A DNA stretch of 64,000 bases from Chitinophaga sp. XS-30 (GCF_008086345.1 NZ_CP043006.1:1238032-1302031); one strand, 5' to 3'; counted from the stretch's first letter, positions 35,437-45,342 are shown. Program-made: numbers and translations. The notes: generated from the letters alone by a model not told the origin.

Positions 35437-37470
35437 ATGGAAAAAGGAGGCAACAACTATAACAAGGGATCCGAAAAATCTCCGAAAAAAGGCCCTAAGT
35501 TCAATATATACTGGGTCTATGCCTTCATCGGCATAGCTCTCCTGGCAATGAACCTGTTTGAATTCAAGAGCCCCACCAAAGAGCTCAGCAGCTTTAAGGA
35601 ATTTCAGCAGAAATTCCTGCAGACCGGAGATGTGGAAAAACTGGTGGTCGTGAACAAGAAGATCGTGGAGGTGTACATCAAGAAGGACAGATTGAACGAT
35701 CCCAAATATGAAGAAGTGTCCAAAGGCCGTTTTGGCGCACAGAATCCCGGTCCGCACTATCAATTCACAATCGGTAGTGTAGAAAGTTTCCAGAAGGAGC
35801 TGGACAAGGCACAGGCGGATATGCCGCTGGAAGATCAGATGAACGTGTCCTATGCGGACCGCCAGAACTGGTTTGATCCGCTCATGCAGATACTGCTGCC
35901 CATCCTGCTGCTGATAGGCATGTGGGTATTGCTGATGCGTAAAATGGGCGGCCCTTCCGGCGGAAGCGGTGGCCCCGGCGGCATCTTCAACATCGGAAAA
36001 TCAAAGGCTACATTATTCGACAAAGGCACCCGCGTGACCATCACATTCAACGATGTGGCCGGTCTTGATGAAGCCAAAGTAGAAGTAATGGAGATCGTGG
36101 ATTTCCTTAAAAACCCGAAAAAATACACCGCCCTCGGTGGCAAAATACCCAAAGGCGCATTGCTCGTTGGCCCTCCCGGTACAGGTAAAACCCTGCTGGC
36201 TAAGGCTATGGCCGGGGAGGCACAAGTGCCTTTCTTCTCCATGAGCGGGTCCGACTTTGTGGAACTCTTCGTAGGTGTAGGCGCCAGCCGTGTGCGCGAC
36301 CTGTTCAAACAGGCCCGCGAAAAAGCGCCCTGTATCATATTCATAGACGAGATCGATGCCATCGGCCGCGCCCGTGGCAAGAATGTGATGATGAGCAACG
36401 ACGAACGCGAAAACACCCTCAACCAGTTGCTGGTGGAAATGGATGGTTTCGGAACAGACAGCGGCATCATCATCCTGGCCGCCACCAACCGTCCGGATGT
36501 GCTGGACAGCGCCCTTTTGCGCCCCGGCCGTTTCGACCGCCAGATATCGATCGACAAACCGGATCTCAGCGGCCGTGAGCACATTTTCAAAGTGCACCTG
36601 AAACCGATTAAAACTTCTCCCAATCTCGATATCCTGAAACTCGCCTCCATGACCCCCGGTTTTGCCGGAGCGGACATCGCGAACGTCTGCAACGAAGCTG
36701 CCCTCATCGCAGCGCGTAAAGGCAAGAGCGAAGTGGAAATGGAAGACTTCAACGATGCTATCGATCGCGTGATCGGCGGTCTCGAAAAGAAGAACAAGAT
36801 CATTTCCCCCGAAGAGAAAGAAGTGATCGCATACCACGAAGCCGGCCACGCCATCTGCGGCTGGTACCTGGAACACGCGAACCCCCTGGTGAAAGTGACC
36901 ATCGTACCGCGCGGCGTTGCAGCGCTTGGCTATGCCCAGTATCTCCCGAAAGAGCAATACCTCTATAATACGGAACAGCTGCTGGATGATATGTGCATGA
37001 CCCTCGGCGGCCGTGCCGTGGAAGACCTGGTATTCGGCAAAGTATCCACCGGAGCGCAGAACGACCTGCAGGTGATCACCCGCATGGCCTACGCCATGGT
37101 GACCGTGTACGGGATGAACGAAAAGATCGGGAATGTATCCTTCTATGATCCGAACAGCGATCAGGCCTTCACCAAGCCGTATTCAGAAGAAACGGCCAAG
37201 ATGATAGACCATGAAGTACGCCTGCTCATAGAAAAAGCATACAACCGTACCAAAGCCCTCCTGGCCGATAAAATGGATAACGTGAAAATGCTGGCGCAGG
37301 AACTGCTGAAGAAGGAAGTATTGTATAAAGATGACCTGGAAAGGCTTATCGGCAAACGCCCTTACGATACGCACAAAGAACATCAGGTGCCGAAAGAAGG
37401 CATGACCACTGATGGCGTGCATCCTTCCGATATCATCAATCCTTCACCTGCCAACGTTATTTCAGAATAG
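35437..37470 (+). CDS. ftsH: ATP-dependent zinc metalloprotease FtsH
   Basis: A 677-residue membrane AAA+ protease that degrades membrane and short-lived cytoplasmic proteins. It has an N-terminal span at about 24-40, a periplasmic domain, a second span at about 150-167, a Gly-rich linker, the AAA module (Walker A GPPGTGKT 245-252, Walker B IIFIDE near 300-305, SRH '[20 protein letters not shown]') and the zinc site HEAGH (467-471). Followed 13 bp later by a LUD-domain gene. Confidence 0.98.
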   Translation: MEKGGNNYNKGSEKSPKKGPKFNIYWVYAFIGIALLAMNLFEFKSPTKELSSFKEFQQKFLQTGDVEKLVVVNKKIVEVYIKKDRLNDPKYEEVSKGRFGAQNPGPHYQFTIGSVESFQKELDKAQADMPLEDQMNVSYADRQNWFDPLMQILLPILLLIGMWVLLMRKMGGPSGGSGGPGGIFNIGKSKATLFDKGTRVTITFNDVAGLDEAKVEVMEIVDFLKNPKKYTALGGKIPKGALLVGPPGTGKTLLAKAMAGEAQVPFFSMSGSDFVELFVGVGASRVRDLFKQAREKAPCIIFIDEIDAIGRARGKNVMMSNDERENTLNQLLVEMDGFGTDSGIIILAATNRPDVLDSALLRPGRFDRQISIDKPDLSGREHIFKVHLKPIKTSPNLDILKLASMTPGFAGADIANVCNEAALIAARKGKSEVEMEDFNDAIDRVIGGLEKKNKIISPEEKEVIAYHEAGHAICGWYLEHANPLVKVTIVPRGVAALGYAQYLPKEQYLYNTEQLLDDMCMTLGGRAVEDLVFGKVSTGAQNDLQVITRMAYAMVTVYGMNEKIGNVSFYDPNSDQAFTKPYSEETAKMIDHEVRLLIEKAYNRTKALLADKMDNVKMLAQELLKKEVLYKDDLERLIGKRPYDTHKEHQVPKEGMTTDGVHPSDIINPSPANVISE

Positions 37471-37483
37471 GATTGCAGATTTT

Positions 37484-38122
37484 ATGAAAGTATCTCCTGC
37501 CAAAGAAAATATCCTGAAAAGGGTCAGGAACGCCCTCAGCCAGCCGGTGCAGCTACCTTTTCCCCATGCGGAAGGCAGTAACCCGGTGTTTCAGACGGCA
37601 CATGACGGACTTGAGATCAAGTTCGCCGAAGAGTTTACCAAACTGCAGGGCAAATTCATCTTCTGTTCTTCCTGGGACGAACTGTCCGAAAATCTGCAGG
37701 CGCTCGTGGAAAACAAGGAATGGACGCATGTGCATTGCAAAACGCCTTCCCTCCTGAAAGTGCTGAAGCCCTACAATCCGGCTTATCTGAATGTAGGGGA
37801 TGAACATACGCTGGATGCCGCTATCACGGACTGCGAATATCTTGTGGCGCGTACCGGCTCCATCGTGCTGAGCGCCGCACAGCCATCAGGCCGGGCTTTA
37901 CCGGTGTTCGCTCCCGTACATATCGTCATCGCGCATACCCATCAGCTGGTGTTCGATCTGAAAGACGGGATCGCAAAGATGAAGGAGAAATACCCGGGGC
38001 AGCTGCCTTCCATGATCTCCTTCGCCACCGGCCCAAGCCGTACGGCGGACATCGAGAAAACACTGGTAGTTGGCGTGCACGGCCCCAAGGAGGTGTACGT
38101 GTTTTTGCTGGATGAAGTGTAA
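37484..38122 (+). CDS. LUD-domain protein (LutC/YkgG-like)
   Basis: ATG 37484 gives 212 residues of the LutC/DUF162 family, whose best-known member belongs to the LutABC lactate oxidation complex. Visible: 'DCEYLVARTGSIVLSAAQPSGRALPVFAPVHIVIA' and the C-terminal 'FATGPSRTADIEKTLVVGVHGPKEVYVFLLD'. lutA and lutB are absent here; lone LUD genes next to ftsH are frequent in this phylum, so a lactate role should not be assumed. Likely co-transcribed with rsfS-ftsH. Confidence 0.88.
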   Translation: MKVSPAKENILKRVRNALSQPVQLPFPHAEGSNPVFQTAHDGLEIKFAEEFTKLQGKFIFCSSWDELSENLQALVENKEWTHVHCKTPSLLKVLKPYNPAYLNVGDEHTLDAAITDCEYLVARTGSIVLSAAQPSGRALPVFAPVHIVIAHTHQLVFDLKDGIAKMKEKYPGQLPSMISFATGPSRTADIEKTLVVGVHGPKEVYVFLLDEV

Positions 38123-38143
38123 AAATTACTGAACATACGATCC

Positions 38144-38181
38144 GTAAAATGCAAAAGGAAATCATCACTTTTGCATTTTAC
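38144..38181. terminator. Perfect 14-bp inverted repeat between the LUD gene and lpxH
   Basis: GTAAAATGCAAAAG (38144-38157) and CTTTTGCATTTTAC (38168-38181) with a 10-nt loop, 21 bp after the LUD stop and 17 bp before the lpxH start. It is AT-rich and has no T run after it, so it may be an attenuator or a protein-binding site rather than a full terminator. Confidence 0.5.
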
Positions 38182-38197
38182 ATTTATAGCAATACCC

Positions 38198-38962
38198 ATG
38201 GAGATCTCATTACCACCGGATAAACGCATTTACTTCGCTTCGGACTTCCATCTCGGCGCACCCGATATGCAGAAAAGCCGTGAACGCGAACGGCTGGTGG
38301 TACAGTGGCTGGATGAAGCGGCCAAAGACGCGCAGCATATCTTTCTCGTGGGCGATCTCTTCGATTTCTGGTTCGAATACAAACATGTGATCCCCAAAGG
38401 CTACGTCCGCCTCCTCGGCAAACTCTCCGAGCTGCGGGACAAAGGCATCGGAATTTCCGTTTTCATCGGCAATCATGATATGTGGATGAACGGCTATTTT
38501 GAAGATGAACTGGATATCCCCGTGTATTACGAGCCGCAGCAATACGTTATCGCCGGAAAGAAATTTTACATCGGGCATGGCGATGGGTTAGGCCCCGGCG
38601 ACCACGGCTACAAATTCCTGAAAAAAGTATTCCGCAACCCCGTTTGCCGCTGGCTGTTCTCCTGCATCCACCCCGGCTGGGGCATTTCAATGGCCAATTA
38701 CTGGAGCCGCAAAAGTCGCGCTGCTACCGGATCGCAGCTGGAAGAGTTTTTAGGTGAGCAGGATGAATGGCTGGCGATATACAGTAAAGAGATATTGCAG
38801 AAAGAGCATTTCGACTATTTTATCTTCGGTCACCGTCATCTGCCGCTGGACCTGAAAGTGGGGGACAACAGCCGGTACATCAATCTTGGGGACTGGCTGA
38901 ATTATAATTCCTACGCCGTGTTCGATGGTAATACAACAGCGTTGAAGTACTACGGGCGTTAG
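38198..38962 (+). CDS. lpxH: UDP-2,3-diacylglucosamine pyrophosphatase
   Basis: A 254-residue calcineurin-like phosphoesterase that makes lipid X in lipid A synthesis. Metal motifs are in order: 'ASDFHLGA', 'GDLFDFWFEY', 'GNHDMW', 'GHGDGLGPGD' and 'FGHRHLP'. ATG 38198 is chosen; a frame from 38171 adds nine unlikely residues encoded within the inverted repeat. Its stop overlaps that of convergent recO by 4 bp. Confidence 0.93.
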   Translation: MEISLPPDKRIYFASDFHLGAPDMQKSRERERLVVQWLDEAAKDAQHIFLVGDLFDFWFEYKHVIPKGYVRLLGKLSELRDKGIGISVFIGNHDMWMNGYFEDELDIPVYYEPQQYVIAGKKFYIGHGDGLGPGDHGYKFLKKVFRNPVCRWLFSCIHPGWGISMANYWSRKSRAATGSQLEEFLGEQDEWLAIYSKEILQKEHFDYFIFGHRHLPLDLKVGDNSRYINLGDWLNYNSYAVFDGNTTALKYYGR

Positions 38963-39693
38963 CCCAGTATCTCGTGCAGGATGGGCGGAGAATGCAGCTC
39001 CGTAAAATCAGGCAGATGCAGCTTGTAGAATTCCAGGTAAGCATACAACATATTCCTCCTTCTTTCTTTATTCAAAGCGATCTTGTCCAGTTCAGCCGGA
39101 TGCGTGATCTGCTGCAATCTTGCGGTGATCTCGCTGGAGGTTTCATCGAGGTAATTGGAGTGGTGAGGCGGCAGATCGGTAAAGGTGCCTTCCTGCAGAT
39201 CCAGGTACGGCGTGTATTCCGAATAATGTCCCGCAAAGTGGAAACCCAGATGGGCTGCCAGTTTCAGCGTGAAGTAAAGCGGAAGATTGGCGGCTACGGT
39301 ATTGGATTCTGTATCCAGCGCCCTGAATACGCTTTCCGCAAAATGATACATGTCGGGATTATGTTCCGGTTGCTTCAGGCATTTCTGCAACAATTCGATA
39401 AGATAAAGCGCTACCGTATTTTTTACGATGCTCACATGCATGGACGTGTACACATGACCCAGCTTGAATTCCGAAATGCGCTGGAGGTTCTTCTGCTCAT
39501 GATGGTACACCACCAGTTCCAGGATATTGCCCGGTTGCAGCAGGTTGCCCCTGGCGGCTTTAGGCTTGGAAGACCGTACGCCGTTCACGATGTAGGATTG
39601 AATGCCGAACAGTTCTGTGAAGATGCTCAGGATCACACTGGTATCGCCATACTTTACGCTGCGCAGCACTATGCCGGGTGTTTTGTGGAGCAT
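38959..39693 (-). CDS. recO: DNA repair protein RecO
   Basis: A 244-residue recombination mediator that, with RecR, loads RecA at gaps. The N-terminal OB fold is clear ('KTPGIVLRSVKYGDTSVILSIFTE'), followed by the helical domain; the zinc-finger cysteines of some RecO proteins are absent, as is common in this phylum. It lies 18 bp after the porZ-like gene stop and is convergent with lpxH. Confidence 0.93.
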   Translation of the reverse strand: MLHKTPGIVLRSVKYGDTSVILSIFTELFGIQSYIVNGVRSSKPKAARGNLLQPGNILELVVYHHEQKNLQRISEFKLGHVYTSMHVSIVKNTVALYLIELLQKCLKQPEHNPDMYHFAESVFRALDTESNTVAANLPLYFTLKLAAHLGFHFAGHYSEYTPYLDLQEGTFTDLPPHHSNYLDETSSEITARLQQITHPAELDKIALNKERRRNMLYAYLEFYKLHLPDFTELHSPPILHEILG

Positions 39694-39711
39694 GTTTGCA
39701 AAAATCGGATA

Positions 39712-41889
39712 TCAGTGGATAAATACCAGCTTTGTGACTAACTTTTCCCGGCCGGTGTCGTCTGCCGCGAAAACCAGGTACACGCCGCTCTGGGGCCGGT
39801 GGCCGGTGTAATCCCTGCCGTTCCATACCGCCTGCCCGCCGCTGGCACGGGGCTGGTACACAAGTTTCCCCGTTACATCCGTGATCTTCACAATGGCATT
39901 GTGCACCAGCCCGCGTATGGCAATGGTGCCTTCATAACCGCGTGGCACCGGGTTCGGGAACACCAGCACGTCGTTGCCCTGCGTGGTGCTGCCCTCCGTG
40001 GCCGTCCCGCGCCAGGAAAGCAATCCCGTGGCCGTGGCAAAGAACACTTCGCCGGATACCGGATGCACGATAATACGATGAACGATATTGGAAGATAAAG
40101 GGCTGTTGCCGGTATTAAAATGCTGCAGGATATGCTCTCCGTCCGCGCTGATCAGCCATGCCCCGTTCTGTGTGCCCACCCATTTGCGGTCGGCGCCGTC
40201 TACCGCTATAGTGTTCACCTGTTCATTTTGAAAAAGGTAACCCGCAAAATTGTCCTGCTTCACCACCGGCAGATAAGCATCGCATTGCTGCAAAGGGCAT
40301 TGCACAACGGCTACGCCCCGCGCCGTACCGATCCATATCCAGCCGCTCCGGTCCTTTGCCAGGCAACGAACGTCAGCGCTCGGCAGATTGCCCCGCCCCG
40401 CGCCGGTCTGGTACAGCTTCCACTGATCGTCCGCCGTCTGCTCCAGGCTGCTGCCGTGATTAAAAACAAATACACCATTGTTGCGGGGAGAAACGATCCA
40501 TTTCTGGTCCGCATCATCCACCAGTATCTGACTGACGGCATTGGACAAATGAAAAATCGGGATGCGGAAAGACAGCCAGCTATTGTCCGGCTTCTTTACC
40601 AGCAGGTTTTCCGGAGAGCCGAAAGCGCTCACCCACAGATTACCCGCCTTATCCGCAGCAAGACCGCTGATCAGGTGAGGCGATGACGGTTTTTCCACCG
40701 TGTACCGGCCATTGCCGGAAAGGGATATTACACCGCCTCCGAAAGCGCCGGCATATACCGCCCCGCCTGCTGCCGCTACCGTAATAATATCCTGCAGGGA
40801 ATCCGGGAAAGTATGGTTTATCCATTCCTCCTGTGCAAACTGATACAGTCCGTTCCCGTTTCCGGTGGCCTGCCAGTTGGCACTGACGCTCCCCGCCGCC
40901 GCCCAGAGCGATTCCCCGATGATGGTCATCTCTCCCGTAACGATGCCGCGCGGCCCATTTGGCGTGTAGTTGCGGTAAGTGCCGTCATATTCCACCAGTC
41001 CGTTCTCCATATCCGCGAACCAGATATTCGTGCCCGTGATCAGGGCATCCGCAGGATGGGGGATGGCTGCGTCCCGGAAGGTATTCGTTTCCGGATGCAG
41101 CTCCAGCACACGGTCCTCCTGAATAGCAAAAAGCACATTGCCGGAAGCCCTGAGCCGCTGAATGGGCTGTCCATTCCCGAACCAGGGCTGCCACTGATCG
41201 TTCTGCAGGATGTACACGGAATCTCCCTGCAGGCAGAACAGCTGTCCGCCGCTTTGCGCCACAGCGGTTACCGGTCCTGCGCCGAGGCCGGCGGAAACGT
41301 CCGCCCAGTTTGCCGGGTCCGCCAGGTTGCTGCCTTGCAGCAGGCCACGCCGGATGCCGTCCGTTGCAGCGGCATAGAGGTATGGCCCGTCCACCGCCGT
41401 AGCGTGAACATCTCCCGCCGTATAAGTGTCTGTGATCTCGTGTTTTTCCAGGTTCAGGGTTATGATGCCAATGCCGGTAGAGAGGTAGGCATGAAAGCCA
41501 TGGAAGGCAATATGCCGTATGCGTTTATCGCCCGGCACCGGGCGGAGCCAGATATCCGGGATGTTGATAATGTTCCCGTCCTGCAGCACATCCAGGTTAC
41601 TGTTGTCATAAGCGATCACCAGCGAACGGGTACTTTCATGGAAGCCAATGGCCGAAATGCCTGCGTCATGAAGACCGTTCACCTTGCTGTAGCGCGTCAG
41701 CGTTTGATCATCCGGCGAAATGGAAAAAAGGCTGAAGGGCGTGGCACAGTACACCTGTCCATCCCCGGCCGCCAGCGCAGTGGCTTGCCGGTAGGGGAAA
41801 TGCCCCCGCCAATGCCCTATCGGAACGGACTGTGACCAGCCGCAAAAGGCCCAGCTGAAAATGCATACCAGAAAAGCACGACGGAACAT
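39712..41889 (-). CDS. porZ: PorZ-like T9SS protein with beta-propeller and sorting domain
   Basis: A 725-residue exported protein from ATG 41889 (signal 'RAFLVCIFSWAFCGWSQ'). Two propeller domains of two-component-regulator type follow ('QATALAAGDGQVYCATPFSLFSI', 'YSKVNGLHDAGISAIGF', 'LPSADVRCLAKDRSGWIWIGTARGVAVV'), then a C-terminal type IX sorting domain ('VFPNPVPRGYEGTIAIRG', 'QSGVYLVFA'). PorZ belongs to the T9SS attachment complex that hands A-LPS to sortase PorU. It sits next to recO, as often seen. Order and length fit PorZ; a generic propeller protein is the alternative. Confidence 0.85.
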   Translation of the reverse strand: MFRRAFLVCIFSWAFCGWSQSVPIGHWRGHFPYRQATALAAGDGQVYCATPFSLFSISPDDQTLTRYSKVNGLHDAGISAIGFHESTRSLVIAYDNSNLDVLQDGNIINIPDIWLRPVPGDKRIRHIAFHGFHAYLSTGIGIITLNLEKHEITDTYTAGDVHATAVDGPYLYAAATDGIRRGLLQGSNLADPANWADVSAGLGAGPVTAVAQSGGQLFCLQGDSVYILQNDQWQPWFGNGQPIQRLRASGNVLFAIQEDRVLELHPETNTFRDAAIPHPADALITGTNIWFADMENGLVEYDGTYRNYTPNGPRGIVTGEMTIIGESLWAAAGSVSANWQATGNGNGLYQFAQEEWINHTFPDSLQDIITVAAAGGAVYAGAFGGGVISLSGNGRYTVEKPSSPHLISGLAADKAGNLWVSAFGSPENLLVKKPDNSWLSFRIPIFHLSNAVSQILVDDADQKWIVSPRNNGVFVFNHGSSLEQTADDQWKLYQTGAGRGNLPSADVRCLAKDRSGWIWIGTARGVAVVQCPLQQCDAYLPVVKQDNFAGYLFQNEQVNTIAVDGADRKWVGTQNGAWLISADGEHILQHFNTGNSPLSSNIVHRIIVHPVSGEVFFATATGLLSWRGTATEGSTTQGNDVLVFPNPVPRGYEGTIAIRGLVHNAIVKITDVTGKLVYQPRASGGQAVWNGRDYTGHRPQSGVYLVFAADDTGREKLVTKLVFIH

Positions 41890-41987
41890 GATCCAAAAAT
41901 AACCGCTTTGCATAAATTATTTTGAATATTCATAATTTATAATTCCTTTATTACCTTTATGGCCTTTACCAAACCAAAGCAATATTT

Positions 41988-44387
41988 ATGTGGCAGCGCC
42001 TGGCAGGTTTTGTTCTGAAATCCCGATTATGGCTACTGGCTTTGTTATTGATAGGCACCGGATTCATGGCCTACCATGCGAGCAAGGTTGAATTATCTTA
42101 CGACTTTACCGGGGCGATCCCCCGCGATAACCAGAAGTTCCTGGAGTATCAGCAGTTCAAAAAAACATTCGGGGAAGACGGGAATATGATGGTGATCGGC
42201 ATCGAAACCGACAGTCTCTTCCAGCTTGATTTCTTCAAAGACTACGTAAAACTGAATGACGATATCCGCAAGATCCCTGCGGTGGAAAATACGCTGAGCG
42301 TCCCCGTGGCGGTGAATCTCATAAAAAATGACAGTACCCGCAAACTTGCGGCGATGGAGCTTTTCCGGCCCGTTCCGCAGGACCAGCAGGCGCTGGACAG
42401 CCTCGCAGCTGTCTTCTATTCCCTGCCCTTCTACAAAGGCCTGCTTTACAGTGAAAAAGGCAATGCCTTTCTCCTCGCTGTGCAGATCAACAAGGAGGCC
42501 CTCAATTCCGCCCGGCGGATAGAAGTGGTACAGGCGATATCCGGTGTTGCACTGGCCTTCGGGGAACAGCATAACATGGATGTAAAACTCAGCGGGCTGC
42601 CCATGATCCGCACCATCATGGCCACCAAAGTAGCGGACGAGCTGAAGATGTTCCTGAAGATATCCTTTGTGCTCACCGGGCTGATCCTGCTGCTGTTCTT
42701 CCGTTCCTTCAGCGCCGTAGTCATGAGCATGATTGTGGTGGCGATAGGCGTGATCTGGTCCGTAGCCACTATTGTGCTGTGCGGGTACAAGATCACTTTG
42801 CTGACCGGGTTGATTCCTCCACTGATCGTGGTGATCGGGATTCCCAACTGTGTATATTTCCTGAATAAATATCATTCGGAATACGCCCTGCACGGCAAAA
42901 AAACGGAAGCGCTGGTGCGCATGGTGCAGCGAATGGGTATTGTGACCCTTTTTACAAATCTTACCGCAGCCATTGGCTTCGGCGTGTTCTATTTTACGAA
43001 TAGCGCCATCCTGAAAGAATTTGGTGTGGTAGCCGGGGTGAACATCATGCTCATCTTCCTGATCTCCTTCATCTTTCTGCCTTCGGTGCTCAGCTATCTG
43101 CCGCCGCCGAAGACGAAGCATACCAGTTACCTGGAGAACGGGATGTTCCTGGCCGTGCTGGACTTTCTCAACCGGCTGGTCTTCCGGTACCGGCCTATGG
43201 TGTACCTTTTTACAGTAGTGATGGTTGTTGCCGCTATCATCGGCATGATGCGGCTGCGGCCGGTAGGGTTCATTGTAGATGATATCCCCAAGTCCGACAA
43301 GCTGTACACCGATCTGAAATTCTTTGAGCGTAATTTCAAAGGTGTAATGCCGCTGGAAATTGAAGTGGATACCAAACGGAAGAACGGCGTTGTCAACCTG
43401 TCCACCCTCGAAAAGCTGGACCAGCTTAGCAAGATCATTGCGGAGCAACCGGCTTTTGCGCGGCCCCTGTCCGTTGCCGAAGGCATCAAGTTCGCCAAGC
43501 AGGCTTATTATGGCGGAGACAGTCTAAACTATGCTGTTCCCAACCAGTTCGATATCGGCTTCCTGGCGCCCTACCTCCGGATGAAAGCCACCGGCGAAAG
43601 TTCATCGACCTTCACCAGGCTGGTATCCTCTTTTATGGACAGCAGCCGGCAGATCGCGCGGGTGAGTGTGAATATGGCTGATGTAGGCTCTGTGGAACTG
43701 CCGCGCCTTATCGATTCGTTGCGTCCGCATGTGAACGAGATATTCGATACCGCAAAATACAAGGTCACCTTCACCGGTACCAGCATCATCTTCCTGGAAG
43801 GGAGCCGGTTTATCATTAACGGGCTGGCGGAGAGCATCGTGCTGGCCTTCGTGCTGATCGTGTTCTGTATGCTGTACCTGTTCCGTTCCTGGCGGATGCT
43901 GGTGATCTCGCTTATACCCAATATCATTCCGCTGCTGGTAACAGCCGGGGTCATGGGCTGGCTGGATATAGCTATCAAACCATCCACGGTGCTGGTATTC
44001 AGTATCGCCCTCGGTATAGCCATCGACGTTACCATCCGTTTTCTCGTGAATTTCAAGCAGGAGCTCCCGCTGAACAACTACGACATCTCCGCTACCGTGC
44101 GGCAGACCATCAATGAGACCGGGTTGAGCATTATCTATACTTCCCTGATCCTCTTTTCGGGTTTCATGATCTTCGCGTTCTCCGAATTTCAGGGTACGAA
44201 GGCGCTGGGATGGCTGACCTCGCTTACCCTGATCATGGCCATGGTCACCAATCTTACCATCCTTCCGGCTATGTTGCTGTGGATGGAAAAAGCCCTGCAG
44301 AAAAAGGCCAGAAAGAGGGAGCCGACACCTGTGGATGAGGAGGAAGACCTGGCGTTGAAAGACATCGGATTGGAAGAAGAAGGCTGA
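41988..44387 (+). CDS. MMPL/RND-superfamily membrane transporter
   Basis: A 799-residue inner membrane protein with twelve predicted spans in two sets of six, each preceded by a large periplasmic loop (spans begin at about 12 and 390). The sterol-sensing-like segments 'GLIPPLIVVIGIPNCVYFLNKYHSEY' and 'FSIALGIAIDVTIRFLVNFKQE' are typical of MMPL/Patched-type RND proteins. No adaptor gene is adjacent, so it may export lipids or hopanoid-like compounds on its own. It is divergent from porZ. TACCTTTA at 41952-41959 is a possible -7 box. Confidence 0.88.
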   Translation: MWQRLAGFVLKSRLWLLALLLIGTGFMAYHASKVELSYDFTGAIPRDNQKFLEYQQFKKTFGEDGNMMVIGIETDSLFQLDFFKDYVKLNDDIRKIPAVENTLSVPVAVNLIKNDSTRKLAAMELFRPVPQDQQALDSLAAVFYSLPFYKGLLYSEKGNAFLLAVQINKEALNSARRIEVVQAISGVALAFGEQHNMDVKLSGLPMIRTIMATKVADELKMFLKISFVLTGLILLLFFRSFSAVVMSMIVVAIGVIWSVATIVLCGYKITLLTGLIPPLIVVIGIPNCVYFLNKYHSEYALHGKKTEALVRMVQRMGIVTLFTNLTAAIGFGVFYFTNSAILKEFGVVAGVNIMLIFLISFIFLPSVLSYLPPPKTKHTSYLENGMFLAVLDFLNRLVFRYRPMVYLFTVVMVVAAIIGMMRLRPVGFIVDDIPKSDKLYTDLKFFERNFKGVMPLEIEVDTKRKNGVVNLSTLEKLDQLSKIIAEQPAFARPLSVAEGIKFAKQAYYGGDSLNYAVPNQFDIGFLAPYLRMKATGESSSTFTRLVSSFMDSSRQIARVSVNMADVGSVELPRLIDSLRPHVNEIFDTAKYKVTFTGTSIIFLEGSRFIINGLAESIVLAFVLIVFCMLYLFRSWRMLVISLIPNIIPLLVTAGVMGWLDIAIKPSTVLVFSIALGIAIDVTIRFLVNFKQELPLNNYDISATVRQTINETGLSIIYTSLILFSGFMIFAFSEFQGTKALGWLTSLTLIMAMVTNLTILPAMLLWMEKALQKKARKREPTPVDEEEDLALKDIGLEEEG

Positions 44388-44486
44388 AATGCTGTTTTTC
44401 ATTCATCCTGAAATTTTGCCGCTCACACAAATTAATATTATCCGGGCATGATAATTATTTTTCATGCCTCAGTTTCAAAACCTTAG

Positions 44487-44513
44487 TCCGTGGCCGAAAG
44501 CCACGGATTTTTT
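44487..44513 (+). terminator. Terminator of the MMPL/RND gene
   Basis: TCCGTGGC (44487-44494) and GCCACGGA (44500-44507) with a CGAAA loop, then TTTTTT. It lies 100 bp after the gene. Confidence 0.83.
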
Positions 44514-44604
44514 CATTTCGGCCCCGTATTTTAATCTAGTAGGGTGCGTTCATCACAGGCATATCACCGTTTGTAATAAACAATTATATATACCAGAGAA
44601 AAAG

Positions 44605-44636
44605 TAAGAGGTTTAGCATGCCATTCTAACCTCTTA
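44605..44636 (+). promoter_or_regulatory. Leader hairpin directly before the transposase-like gene
   Basis: TAAGAGGTT (44605-44613) pairs with AACCTCTTA (44628-44636); three further bases on each side of the loop pair with one bulged T. The right arm ends 4 bp before the ATG at 44641. Position suggests control of translation initiation or a site for autoregulation. Confidence 0.5.
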
Positions 44637-44640
44637 GTCC

Positions 44641-45342
44641 ATGAAAAATAAGTTCCTAAAAGGCGCTCATTTGTCCGAGCGCAAGTTTAAGGAGATACTT
44701 AAGTTATTCTCCGAGGATTTAACAGCCACGCAGATCGCAAACATCAGCGGGGTAAGCAGGGTAACCATCAACAGTTACCTGAAAAAGATCCGGTTGCAGA
44801 TCGTAAAATATTGCGAGTCCCTGCAGCCGGAAGCCTCCACCAACAGCGTTTCCTGGATTCAAAGGACGCATTCCCACGCTAACGGGCATGATACGGCTGT
44901 AGCTGTTAAAGCAGACGTAGACCGTATCATCAAGCCGGTAATTTTCGGTATTTACAAGCTGGATGACAAGGTGTTCACCGAGATCCTGCCGGATGTCAGC
45001 CGTTCTATGATACAGGCGATATCGCGCGGAAGGGCCGTACTGGAAACAGTAGGCAGCGCCGAGCGTATCCGCCGGTTCAACGGTGTGGTGGACCTGGGCC
45101 AGTACCGGCTGTATCATCTGGGTAACAACCATCAGGACCCTGAAGCCGGCAAATCCACGCTGGATGATGTAGACGGGTTCTGGGGGCTGACCAAGCACCG
45201 CCTTGCGAAATTCAAGGGGTTGAACCGGAATACCGCTTACCTGCATCTGAAAGAATGCGAGTTCCGTTACAATTACCGGCATGAAGACCTGTACAACGTT
45301 CTGTTGAATCTCTTGAAAACATTCCCCTTGAACTTGTCTTGA
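44641..45342 (+). CDS. IS1595-type transposase-like protein, catalytic residues lost
   Basis: A 233-residue protein that aligns in outline with IS1016/ISXO2-type (IS1595) transposases: N-terminal helix-turn-helix 'TATQIANISGVSRVTINSYLKKIR' (about 29-51), core 'VIFGIYKLDDKVFTEILPDVSR', and the C-terminal 'HRLAKFKGLNRNTAYLHLKECEFRYNYRHEDLY'. The three catalytic positions look lost. The VDESYFG block is replaced by an unrelated stretch (about 70-92), HSDGW by VGSAERI (137-143), and NGIESFW by DDVDGFW (175-181). No terminal inverted repeats were seen. Probably domesticated as a DNA-binding protein. Confidence 0.82.
   Translation: MKNKFLKGAHLSERKFKEILKLFSEDLTATQIANISGVSRVTINSYLKKIRLQIVKYCESLQPEASTNSVSWIQRTHSHANGHDTAVAVKADVDRIIKPVIFGIYKLDDKVFTEILPDVSRSMIQAISRGRAVLETVGSAERIRRFNGVVDLGQYRLYHLGNNHQDPEAGKSTLDDVDGFWGLTKHRLAKFKGLNRNTAYLHLKECEFRYNYRHEDLYNVLLNLLKTFPLNLS

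Noticed and set aside
37484..38122. Lactate utilisation operon
   Set aside because: Only a LutC-like LUD gene is present; lutA and lutB are absent and the gene sits with rsfS-ftsH.
40813..41835. Long open frame antisense to the PorZ-like gene
   Set aside because: Shadow frame of a clear coding gene; no domain, no start context and no operon logic.
42093..43448. Long open frame antisense to the MMPL/RND gene
   Set aside because: It mirrors the codon pattern of the transporter gene, is rich in His/Gln as expected from antisense of hydrophobic codons, and matches no family.
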